A DNA stretch of 64,000 nucleotides. It comes from Schauerella fraxinea (GTDB lineage Bacteria; Pseudomonadota; Gammaproteobacteria; Burkholderiales; Burkholderiaceae_B). The position numbers and the translations under genes were made by a program. The notes under the pieces are model-generated. The model did no database searches. It worked only from the letters and a program-made list of their open reading frames with translations, and had not been told where the DNA came from. The stretch is taken from contig JAVDKL010000001.1 of NCBI GenBank assembly GCA_030849965.1, forward strand, positions 310,001 to 374,000, in the 5' to 3' direction. How positions within the stretch are numbered: position 1 is the first letter of the stretch; each line of letters begins with the position of its first letter. Below are positions 42,690 through 50,437 of the stretch, piece after piece.

Positions 42690-43365
42690 GCGGCGCGGCC
42701 GTCACGCTCGTACGGGCGTGCGGGCGGGCCACGCGATCGTGGTTGTGCAAATCGTCCTGCAGGTGCAGGCTCTCGAGGTCTTCTTCGACGCGTTCGTCGC
42801 GTTCGTCGCGTTCCTCGGCGTCGCGAGCAGGATAAAGCGCGATGTCGATCCACACTTGATCGCGCACCATCTTTGCAATCAGATCCGCGAAGTGCGCGGG
42901 CGCGGTGGACGCCACACTCACACCCTTGAGCAACCGGGCGATATCCACAAGCACCGGGACGGTCGGCGGGGCGTCGGCATCGTTCTCGATGACATCGCCA
43001 CCGAATGATTTCACCACCAGATTGACGCCGCTGTCCGAGCCACCTGCCGAGCGGCTCGTCACACCGCGAGACGGCTCCAGATAGAGCTCCGTGTGGGCAT
43101 CGGCAAACAGTGAGTCTGCCAACGCCCCCACATCCGAGACGATCTGAATCGTGTGGGGATCGCTCACAAGCGCCGGCGCATGAGCGGACAGCATGCCGGT
43201 GCGACCCGTTTGCCAGCGCTGGCCGTTGCCCGAGGCAACCGGTTCCTCCGAGGCATCGAGCTGCAGCCGGTGCTGCACCATCAACTCCGCAAACTGGGGA
43301 AAGCTCAGAAACCGATTGATCTTGAGCTTGCGGTTCAATGCCCGGTCGATGTGTACGCTTGCCAT
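42616..43365 (-). CDS. Hypothetical protein, possible target of the adjacent two-component system
   Basis: This 249-residue protein was not recognised. It has an N-terminal helical region, a middle part (LVDIARLLKGVSVAS...) and a charged Asp/Glu/Arg C-terminal tail (DAEERDERDERVEEDLES). The ATG has GGGAGA as ribosome site. Upstream DNA between it and the kinase gene holds phased GTAATG repeats. The convergent FlxA-like gene overlaps its last 74 nt, so one of the two 3' ends could be mis-assigned. Confidence 0.58.
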   Translation of the reverse strand: MASVHIDRALNRKLKINRFLSFPQFAELMVQHRLQLDASEEPVASGNGQRWQTGRTGMLSAHAPALVSDPHTIQIVSDVGALADSLFADAHTELYLEPSRGVTSRSAGGSDSGVNLVVKSFGGDVIENDADAPPTVPVLVDIARLLKGVSVASTAPAHFADLIAKMVRDQVWIDIALYPARDAEERDERDERVEEDLESLHLQDDLHNHDRVARPHARTSVTAAPLRPWRASRRFAAAQGSRRKIAAPR

Positions 43366-43473
43366 GGCGCGTCTCCCTTTTCTGGCGCGCCGTGTACGGC
43401 CGCGTGTCAGTCGCCCACGCGATGCAGGCGGCTTGGAAAAGAGGTCATGCTAGGGGAGATCGTCTCCCTGCGG

Positions 43474-43502
43474 CATTACCAAAACATTACGATTCGGTAA
43501 TG
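43474..43502 (-). promoter_or_regulatory. Phased GTAATG repeats, candidate response-regulator site
   Basis: On the plus strand CATTAC occurs at 43474-43479 and 43485-43490, 11 bp apart, and GTAATG follows inverted at 43497-43502. The spacing is that of OmpR-family binding boxes. The site overlaps the kinase stop codon and lies about 110 nt upstream of the minus-strand unknown gene. Confidence 0.4.
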
Positions 43503-44875
43503 GGCGCTGCGGGCAGGGCGATCGCCACGCGCAAGCCGGGCGCGGCATCTTCGATTTTCAGCGCGCCGCCGTGCAAGCGGGCAACTGCCGTCACGCTCGC
43601 CAGGCCGAGCCCGAAGCCGTTGCCGCCTTCGCTGGCGCGATAAAAACGCTCGCCCAGACGGCTGCGTTTGGTGGCCGGCACACCGGGTCCGTTGTCGCAC
43701 ACGGCAAGCGTGGCCACGTTTTGATGAACCTCAGCGGTAAGTGTGACCACTGCCCCGACGCCGGCGTACTTAAGCGCGTTTTCGACCAGATTGGCGATCG
43801 CACCGGCAAGCAGGTCGGCGTCGCCCATCACCTGCACGGCGCGGTGTCCGTCGTACCGCAGCGTGATGCGCTGGTCTTCAGCCACGGCCTCGTAAAGATC
43901 CACCACGTCGCGCGCGATCGCGTCTAAGTGGCACCGCTCGAAGCGCTTGCGCTGCGCGCCGGACTCGGCCTCGGCAATCTCGAGCAGTTTCTCGAACACG
44001 ACGATCAGGTTGTCGAGTTCGGCGATCGCATAGGTATTGGCGGCACGCAGATCGTCGGCACTGGCGCGATCGCTGGCCGCCGTGCGCAGCCGCGACAGCA
44101 CCCGCGCGAGCGGCGTACGCAGGTTGTGCGCGGCAGAGTCCGAAACGTTGCGCACGCCGGTCATGAGACGCTCGATGCGATCGAGCATGTCGTTGATATC
44201 TTCTGTCAGCAACGCAAACTCGTCCTCGCGATGCTGCAACGGCACCCGTCGGGTCAGTTCGCCTGCACCGATACGCTTGGCCGTGTGGCGAATGATCTCC
44301 ACGCGTCGTTGCAGGGTTCGGCGAAACAGGAACGTGCCGCCCACCACCATAAGCAAGGCCATGGCGGCCCCCAGCAGGCTGGCGTTCAGAATGCGCCGTT
44401 GCATGTGCTGCATATCGCGAATGTCCAATCCCACGAGCAGGATCGTCCCGTCTGAAAGCGGGCGCACGGCCATCAGGCCGCGAACCTGTACGCCGCCACG
44501 CACCACATTGTGCTCGAACGTGGCGTCGTCCGTCGCATCGAAGGGCGGGACGAGATCCAGATTGCCGGCCAGGATCGCATTCTGGGGGCCAAGCAATAGA
44601 AAGATCTCGGTATCCGAGTCGACGCTGTCGGCAAGCTCAAGGTTGATCTCGTCGATCAGGCTGACTCGCCCGCCACGATCGAAGTGACTGCTCAATCGTT
44701 GCGCCGTAACGGTGATCTGGCGCGAGAACTGCGCCGTCAGCACATCCACGGTTTGCACGTAGAAGAACGCCAGCAGCAGCAGGGCGGTCGACACGGCCAA
44801 CACGCTGTAGTTGAGCGTGAGGCGAAACGATACTGAGCTCCAGAGCCCACGCAGCAAGTAGCTCAAGCGCATCAT
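43487..44875 (-). CDS. Two-component sensor histidine kinase
   Basis: This 462-residue inner-membrane kinase has membrane segments at about 20-40 and 163-185 flanking a 120-residue periplasmic sensor. A HAMP region follows, then H250 in AHNLRTPLARV and an ATPase domain (NLVENALKYAG, NGFGLGLASV). It overlaps the response-regulator gene by 4 nt, so the two are a cognate pair. The domain plan is that of the IrlS/CusS metal-sensor group, but the signal is not readable. Confidence 0.9.
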   Translation of the reverse strand: MMRLSYLLRGLWSSVSFRLTLNYSVLAVSTALLLLAFFYVQTVDVLTAQFSRQITVTAQRLSSHFDRGGRVSLIDEINLELADSVDSDTEIFLLLGPQNAILAGNLDLVPPFDATDDATFEHNVVRGGVQVRGLMAVRPLSDGTILLVGLDIRDMQHMQRRILNASLLGAAMALLMVVGGTFLFRRTLQRRVEIIRHTAKRIGAGELTRRVPLQHREDEFALLTEDINDMLDRIERLMTGVRNVSDSAAHNLRTPLARVLSRLRTAASDRASADDLRAANTYAIAELDNLIVVFEKLLEIAEAESGAQRKRFERCHLDAIARDVVDLYEAVAEDQRITLRYDGHRAVQVMGDADLLAGAIANLVENALKYAGVGAVVTLTAEVHQNVATLAVCDNGPGVPATKRSRLGERFYRASEGGNGFGLGLASVTAVARLHGGALKIEDAAPGLRVAIALPAAPITES

Positions 44876-45582
44876 GCCTCGGCGTCGGGCAACGCCGCAA
44901 TGTGGCCCGGCGTGAGGGCGTAGCCGATGCCGCGCACGGTGTGGATCAAGGGGTGGTCGAAGCCGCCGTCAACCTTTTGGCGCAACCGGCTGATATGCAC
45001 GTCGATCACGTTGGTTTGCGGATTGAAGTGGTAATCCCACACAGAGGCCAGCAGCATGGTGCGCGTGAGCACCTGCGGCGAGTGCGCCATCATGTAGGTC
45101 AGCAGCTTGAACTCACGGGGTTGCAATGCGATCGGCTGGCCCGCACGTTCGACCGTGCGCGTGACCAGATCGAGCTTGAGATCGGCCACCTGCAATTGCC
45201 GCCGGTCGTCGGAATCGTTGGCACGTCGCACCAGGGCTTCGATCCGCGCGGAGAGCTCCGGAAAGGCAAAAGGCTTGGTGAGGTAATCGTCGCCGCCGGC
45301 CTTCAAGCCGCGCACTTTTTCGTCGAGCGAACTGAGCGCACTCAACACCAGCACCGGCGTTTTCTTACCCAGCCCACGCAGGGTGGAAAGAATGGATAGT
45401 CCATCCACATCGTTGGGCAGGAGACGATCGAGCACGATGGCGTCCCAATCGTTTTCCAGTGCGCGTTTCAGCCCTTCGGCGCCATCGCGGCAAACGACCG
45501 GCGCGTGGCCGGCCTGACGGAAACCATCGGCGATATAACGCGCATTGTCGATGTCGTCTTCAATGATCAGGCAGCGCCACAT
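44872..45582 (-). CDS. OmpR-family response regulator
   Basis: This 236-residue regulator has receiver residues D9/D10 and phospho-acceptor D52, with KPF, then a winged-helix domain with NPQTNVIDVHISRLRQKV and GIGYAL. ATG 45582 follows GGAGG by 5 nt; the frame runs to 45681 but that would overlap the TonB gene end. It is co-translated with the kinase. The phased GTAATG repeats at 43474-43502 are a possible target. Confidence 0.92.
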   Translation of the reverse strand: MWRCLIIEDDIDNARYIADGFRQAGHAPVVCRDGAEGLKRALENDWDAIVLDRLLPNDVDGLSILSTLRGLGKKTPVLVLSALSSLDEKVRGLKAGGDDYLTKPFAFPELSARIEALVRRANDSDDRRQLQVADLKLDLVTRTVERAGQPIALQPREFKLLTYMMAHSPQVLTRTMLLASVWDYHFNPQTNVIDVHISRLRQKVDGGFDHPLIHTVRGIGYALTPGHIAALPDAEA

Positions 45583-45677
45583 GCGGGCCTCCGTGGTTGC
45601 GGCGGGAGGGGCGATGATATCCGATACGCGGACGGCACCCCCTTTCGCCGCGACGGCGGCCGTATGGCCCCGCGCGT

Positions 45678-47909
45678 TCACTCATAGCGATAAGTGGCCG
45701 TCAGCATGGCCGAGCGACCCGGCGCCATCAGGGCAAATAGACCCACGTGCGAGGCATCGTAGATGCGTTCATTGCTGATGTTGTTGACGTTCAACTGCAG
45801 GCCGAACTGCTTGTTGACCTGATACTTCGCCATGGCGTCGTAGCGCCACGACGACGGCAATTCGAGCGTATTGGCATCGTTGGCGAAGCGCTTGCCCACA
45901 TAGGTGGGACCGCCGCCCACCGTGAAAGCCGGGGTGAGGGCGTATGTGGTCCACAAACTCACGCTTTGCTTGGCAATGAACTTGATCTGCTTGCCACTGT
46001 AGTCGGTGGCGGCGCTAGCACCGCCTCGGTAGGACGTGACTTCGGGGTCCAGATACGAGTAGCCGCCCCAGACATTCCAGCGCGGTGTGATCGCCCCCGA
46101 CGCGCCGAACTCCACACCGCGTACCCGGTTGTTGCCGTCCAAGGTGACGTCGCCAGTGATGGGGTCAAACGTGCGGGCATCCGTCTTCTTGGTTTCAAAC
46201 ACGGCGGCGGTGAGCGACAGGCGGTCGTTCATCACATCCCACTTGGTGCCGAGTTCGATACTGCGGCTCTTTTCGGGGCCGAGATCGCGAATGGCCGCGC
46301 CACCTGCCGGGCCGTCGGCGCCACCTGCCTGGCCAAGGTTTTCACCGACGGGGTTGGACGATGTGCCGTACGACGCATAGATGCTGCCGTTGGGCAGGGG
46401 CTTGTAGACCAGGCCAAGCTGGTAGTTCCAGAGGTTATCTGTGCGGTCGTCGGTATTGTTGGTCACACGGTAATTGTCGTAACGCAAGCCGGCATTGGCT
46501 TCCCACTGCTCGGAGAACTTCACCGTGTCGAACACGTAGATGGCGCGCGATTTGATATTGCCATCGTTGGTTTTCGGGCCACGCTGGATGTTGCTTGCGT
46601 AATTCCGATTGGGATTGGGACTGTAGAAACTATCGGTGTCGCGGCCGGGAAATCCCGTGACGGATTTCGAATACAACGTTTCCTTGCTGATTTCAAAGCC
46701 CGCCGTCACGCTGTGGCGAATCCTGCCCGTGGCAAACTCACCGAAAATATCGGTCTGGTTCAAGATGGCTTCGCTTTGACGCCAACGCGCCCGGGCATCG
46801 CGGGTGAACTGCAAGCCAGGGCCTTCGGTCGCGCACGGGCCAACTGACGCGGCGGTGCAGTTGTCGAACGAGGGCCGCGTCATCAGATAATCGTTGAGTG
46901 TTTTGACGTAGCGCGTGCTGTTGCGCACGGTAAACACATCGTTCAGGTCATGTTCGATACGCGCCGTCGAGGTATCCGAGGTGTTGTTGCGGTAATCCAC
47001 ATTCTTGCGGCCGTAAAACAAGTCGCGATCCACGCGGATCGGCGTGCTGCGGCCCGGTCGCGCCGCATTGCTGAACGGCATGCCCAGATCGGGCATGTCG
47101 TCGTTTTCGATATGCGAATAGCTCAAGGTGACGCGCGTGGGCGTCCCCATCCCGAACGCGAGCGAAGGCGCCACGCCCCAACGATCGATTTCGACATGGT
47201 CCCGGCCCGGCACGTCGCCCCCCATGCGCAGGAGGTTCAGGCGAAACGACGTCGAGTCGGTAAAGGCCCAGTTCGCATCGGCGGTGGTGCGGTAGTTGTC
47301 GTCGGTGCCGATGCCGGCGCCGATTTCCACGAAGTTCTGCTGCTTCGGGGTTTTGGTGACCAGATTGATGCTGCCGCCCGTCGAGCCGCGGCCGCTGTAC
47401 GCGGAGCTTGGCCCTTTGAGCACTTCCACCGATTCGAGGTTGAACGTCTCATGCGACGTACGCGCGAAATCGCGCATGCCATCGACCAGGATATCCGTGC
47501 TGCTTTCATAGCCCCGAATGAACGGCCGGTCGCCTACCGGGGTGCCGCCTTCGCCGGCACCGAAGGTGATGCCCGGCGTGGTGCGCAGTACGTCTTGCAG
47601 CGACGTGGCGCCACGGTCCTTCATCAGCGCTTCGGGCACAACGATCACGCTTCGCGGCGTATCGAGCAGGGGTGCCGTGAATTTGGGCGAAGAGGCCTCG
47701 ACCGCCTGATAGCCATCGATGGCGTCGCCGTGGACTTGGATCGGGGAGAGTTGCTGTGCGGTCGAACCCGAAGAGCCGGTTTGCGCATGCACTGCACCGG
47801 TGGACAAGGCGCCCGTCAACAAAGCCAGCGAGAACGCGGGAAGGAGGCTCGCACTGGGCGACGTCGGGGCAACGACGGGGCGGGACACGGTGGGTTCGGG
47901 TCGAGACAT
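45678..47909 (-). CDS. TonB-dependent siderophore receptor
   Basis: This 743-residue outer-membrane receptor has a signal peptide (ending VHAQT), a plug domain (SVIVVPEALMKDRG, RPFIRGYESSTD) and a 22-strand barrel ending in TATYRYE. The plug resembles Fiu/FhuE-like catecholate or ferrichrome receptors. A TonB box is expected just after the signal peptide. A Fur-like site lies about 80 nt upstream, so it should be induced by iron limitation. Confidence 0.93.
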   Translation of the reverse strand: MSRPEPTVSRPVVAPTSPSASLLPAFSLALLTGALSTGAVHAQTGSSGSTAQQLSPIQVHGDAIDGYQAVEASSPKFTAPLLDTPRSVIVVPEALMKDRGATSLQDVLRTTPGITFGAGEGGTPVGDRPFIRGYESSTDILVDGMRDFARTSHETFNLESVEVLKGPSSAYSGRGSTGGSINLVTKTPKQQNFVEIGAGIGTDDNYRTTADANWAFTDSTSFRLNLLRMGGDVPGRDHVEIDRWGVAPSLAFGMGTPTRVTLSYSHIENDDMPDLGMPFSNAARPGRSTPIRVDRDLFYGRKNVDYRNNTSDTSTARIEHDLNDVFTVRNSTRYVKTLNDYLMTRPSFDNCTAASVGPCATEGPGLQFTRDARARWRQSEAILNQTDIFGEFATGRIRHSVTAGFEISKETLYSKSVTGFPGRDTDSFYSPNPNRNYASNIQRGPKTNDGNIKSRAIYVFDTVKFSEQWEANAGLRYDNYRVTNNTDDRTDNLWNYQLGLVYKPLPNGSIYASYGTSSNPVGENLGQAGGADGPAGGAAIRDLGPEKSRSIELGTKWDVMNDRLSLTAAVFETKKTDARTFDPITGDVTLDGNNRVRGVEFGASGAITPRWNVWGGYSYLDPEVTSYRGGASAATDYSGKQIKFIAKQSVSLWTTYALTPAFTVGGGPTYVGKRFANDANTLELPSSWRYDAMAKYQVNKQFGLQLNVNNISNERIYDASHVGLFALMAPGRSAMLTATYRYE

Positions 47910-47990
47910 GCAATCCTCTTGAGCTGAAAAGTGACAGAACTTACGTTCAGGAAACTGTCAGTATCCTACCCAGGATGTTAATGGATGTAC

Positions 47991-48009
47991 AACTAATTCT
48001 CATTTAGCT
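47991..48009 (-). promoter_or_regulatory. Candidate Fur box of the siderophore receptor gene
   Basis: On the minus strand the site contains AAATGAGAATTAGTT, a typical betaproteobacterial Fur-box sequence, upstream of the TonB receptor ATG at 47909. It supports iron-responsive repression. Match judged by eye only. Confidence 0.55.
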
Positions 48010-48090
48010 CACAATTGGACGGCCGAAGTCTGTCTGCTGAACTTGCTTGTCTTGTTGCGATATTTCCTGGATTTGCGCGATATAAACGTC

Positions 48091-48115
48091 AAAAGCGACC
48101 ATGAAGGTCGCTTTT
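48091..48115 (-). terminator. Hairpin terminator of the molbindin transcript
   Basis: A 10-bp stem AAAAGCGACC/GGTCGCTTTT with a 5-nt loop is followed by T on the minus strand. It lies downstream of the molbindin gene and is symmetrical enough to work in both directions. Confidence 0.8.
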
Positions 48116-48161
48116 GAGTTGCTCGCACTTAAGCTATTTGAGCCGCGCGGTGGGGCTAGCG

Positions 48162-48237
48162 TCGACGCCTGCGTTATACGGCAACGCCTGAGTTACACGG
48201 CGACGCCGGAGCTAAACGTCGACGCCTAAATCAGCGA
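48162..48237. repeat. 19-bp degenerate tandem repeat, about four copies
   Basis: Units begin at 48162, 48181, 48200 and 48219, with a consensus near GCGACGCCTGAGTTAAACG. The units share CGACGCC near their start. The last unit is only partly conserved. Confidence 0.6.
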
Positions 48238-48254
48238 CCGCAAGCATCCACAAA

Positions 48255-48470
48255 CTAAAGCTTTGCGACGGATACCTCGGTCGCTTTCACGAACGCCAGC
48301 ACTTCGCTGCCGACCTTGAGCTCGAGCTCATGCACCGATCGGGTCGTGATGACGGAGGTCACTATGCCGGCGGGGGTGTCGATATCGACTTCCGACACTA
48401 CCGGTCCCAATATGATCTCGCTGATTTTGCCGCGAAACTGATTGCGCGCGTTGATGGACTTGATGGTCAT
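48255..48470 (-). CDS. mop: Molbindin (single Mop-domain molybdate-binding protein)
   Basis: This 71-residue protein is one complete Mop/TOBE-type domain (SINARNQFRGKISEIILGPV, VSEVDIDTPAG, SVHELELKVGSEVLAFVKAT). Such small proteins assemble as hexamers and store or buffer molybdate and tungstate in the cytoplasm. GAGGT precedes the ATG. Molybdenum supply links it to the NasA nitrate reductase at the other end of the window, though they are not adjacent. Confidence 0.9.
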   Translation of the reverse strand: MTIKSINARNQFRGKISEIILGPVVSEVDIDTPAGIVTSVITTRSVHELELKVGSEVLAFVKATEVSVAKL

Positions 48471-48627
48471 GGCTACCTCAATAAAACCGACTTGAAATGA
48501 TGATTCATTCTGTCAGCAATACGGGCCAATGAAAAAGAACAACGCGGTATGAGGTTATGCCAAGCCGATGGTCAACCCGGTCATCCAAACGCGCGGCCTG
48601 GTTCCAGCTCGTCCCAGCAGGTGTGCC

Positions 48628-48873
48628 TTAGCCGGCCCGCTTGAAACGTTTGGATCTTGCAGGCGCGGCGACCTCGACATCGGCGCGTTTCGTGGGCAGC
48701 GGCATCAGAAAATACTGCGCACTGGTGGCGAGAATCCGCTGCGCCGACTCCCGCAAGGATTGACGCTCGCGGTAACCCAGGGGGCCTTTGACGCGGGCGG
48801 CGACGTCGCGATTGGCAGGCGTGCCGGTGGGAAAGCGTGCGAACTTGGGTAAGGCTAAGGTGAAAGTGGGCAT
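48628..48873 (-). CDS. Small hypothetical protein
   Basis: This frame of about 81 residues is basic and has no recognised domain. The longer upstream start at 48940 is less likely because the extension looks random. The ribosome site is weak. It is reported because it lies in a gap between recognised genes on the same strand as molbindin. Confidence 0.4.
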   Translation of the reverse strand: MPTFTLALPKFARFPTGTPANRDVAARVKGPLGYRERQSLRESAQRILATSAQYFLMPLPTKRADVEVAAPARSKRFKRAG

Positions 48874-49188
48874 AACGGTCTCGAATCGGATGCAGTGGAA
48901 GCGATAGACGCCATCCTACGTTTGTCATGTGACAGAACAAACGACTTGATTCGACTATCGATATTCGGACAGAAAATACGTTTGCCGAAGATCAGCATAT
49001 TACCGAGCGGTAACGCGGTTGCCATCCTCCATTGGCGGTAGGGATTCGCGCCGCGCCGTCAGTGCGGGCAGCGCTGCTCGCCGAGCTCAGACGGCGTCGC
49101 GCCCCCAGGGCCGCGTGCGTGCCGCTATCATGCGCAATCGCTTTCCCCTCAGCCAGACAGAAAAATTACCCCGCAGGAGACAAGATTC
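48874..49188. other. Intergenic region before glycerate kinase
   Basis: This 315-nt gap has no supported gene. A short palindrome TTACCGAGCGGTAA lies at 49000-49013 in a relatively A/T-rich stretch and may be a regulator site of the kinase gene or the divergent small gene. Confidence 0.4.
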
Positions 49189-50343
49189 ATGAAGATTGTG
49201 ATTGCACCGGATTCCTTCAAGGAAAGCCTGAGCGCAATGGAAGCCGCTCAAGCCATGGCGCGTGGGGTGCGCCAAGCCTTGCCGGACGCGGAAATCGTGT
49301 GCGTGCCCATGGGAGATGGCGGGGAGGGCACCGTGGATGCCGTCCTCGACGCGACTCAGGGCGAATGGCGCACGACCCAAACCACCGATGCGTTGGGCCG
49401 ACGGATCGCCGCCCGCTGGGGCTGGCTGCCGGACTGCACCGCCTTCATTGAAATGGCGGCTGCCGCAGGTCTTGAGCACGTGGCGCCGGAAGACCGGGAT
49501 ATCTGCCGGGCGTCGACCTTCGGCGTGGGCGAAACCATCCTGGCGGCGCTTGACGCCGGTGCGCAACGCATCGTGATCGGCTTGGGTGGATCGGCCACCA
49601 ACGACGGCGGCGCCGGGATGCTGCAAGCATTGGGCGTCACACTTCGGGATGCGGCAGGCGTTGACCTCGTCCCCGGCGGCGCCGCGTTGGCAGACTTGGC
49701 CAGTATCGATACCACACACCTCGACGCGCGCTTGATGACGGTGCGCGTCGAGGCCGCCACCGACGTCGATAACCCGCTGTGCGGCGAGTCGGGCGCCTCG
49801 GCGATCTTCGGGCCGCAAAAGGGAGCCACGCCGCAGGATGTGCTCGCGTTGGATGCCGCTTTGGCGCATTTCGCCGCCGTGTGTGCCGATAAACTGGGCC
49901 GGGATGTGAGCGGCGAGCCGGGCACCGGTGCTGCCGGTGGCACCGGTTTTGCCCTGCAAGCCTTCGTGCAGGCGCAATTTCGGCCCGGCATCGAGCTGGT
50001 GGCCGAACTGACCGGGCTGGCGGCAACCGTGGCCGATGCCGATCTGGTCTTCACCGGCGAAGGCCGCATGGATGCACAAACATTGCGCGGCAAGACGCCG
50101 GCTGGCGTTGCGCGCGTGGCGCAACAGGCCGGCGTGCCGGTGGTGGCGATCGCCGGCTCACTGGGTCCGGGTTATGACGCCCTCTATGCCGCTGGCCTCA
50201 CTGCCGCGGTGAGTCTTGCCTGCGGACCAATGACGCTGAAGGAAGCCTGCGACCGCGCAGGCGACTTATTGACTGAACGGGCGCGCGATATGTCGCGGTT
50301 GTGGCTGGCGGGCCGAAGTGTTCGGGTCGCACGCGACGCATGA
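49189..50343 (+). CDS. Glycerate 2-kinase
   Basis: This 384-residue enzyme phosphorylates D-glycerate to 2-phosphoglycerate, linking glyoxylate or glucarate breakdown to glycolysis. The start MKIVIAPDSFKESLSA, GDGGEGTVDA and the GGSATNDGGAGML glycine motif are diagnostic of the GarK/GlxK family. AGGAG precedes the ATG. No glyoxylate carboligase or tartronate reductase genes are nearby. Confidence 0.93.
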   Translation: MKIVIAPDSFKESLSAMEAAQAMARGVRQALPDAEIVCVPMGDGGEGTVDAVLDATQGEWRTTQTTDALGRRIAARWGWLPDCTAFIEMAAAAGLEHVAPEDRDICRASTFGVGETILAALDAGAQRIVIGLGGSATNDGGAGMLQALGVTLRDAAGVDLVPGGAALADLASIDTTHLDARLMTVRVEAATDVDNPLCGESGASAIFGPQKGATPQDVLALDAALAHFAAVCADKLGRDVSGEPGTGAAGGTGFALQAFVQAQFRPGIELVAELTGLAATVADADLVFTGEGRMDAQTLRGKTPAGVARVAQQAGVPVVAIAGSLGPGYDALYAAGLTAAVSLACGPMTLKEACDRAGDLLTERARDMSRLWLAGRSVRVARDA

Positions 50344-50388
50344 TGCCGCGAGCTGCCGGGCACATTGGTATACGCTTGCGCTATTGCC

Positions 50389-50417
50389 AGACGCTTATCG
50401 GAGACATATAAGCGTCT
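50389..50417 (+). promoter_or_regulatory. 10-bp perfect inverted repeat upstream of aceE
   Basis: AGACGCTTAT (50389-50398) is repeated inverted as ATAAGCGTCT (50408-50417) with a 9-bp spacer, about 20-30 nt before the E1 gene start. Such a site may be an operator. It does not match the PdhR consensus as I know it. Confidence 0.45.
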
Positions 50418-50437
50418 TATCACTACTAAAAAAATGA

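Larger units (their letters stand above)
47910..48254. other. Intergenic region between the siderophore receptor and molbindin
   Basis: This 345-nt stretch holds the receptor's Fur-like box near 47991-48009, a terminator hairpin at 48091-48115 and a 19-bp tandem repeat at 48162-48237. No gene is supported. Confidence 0.6.
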
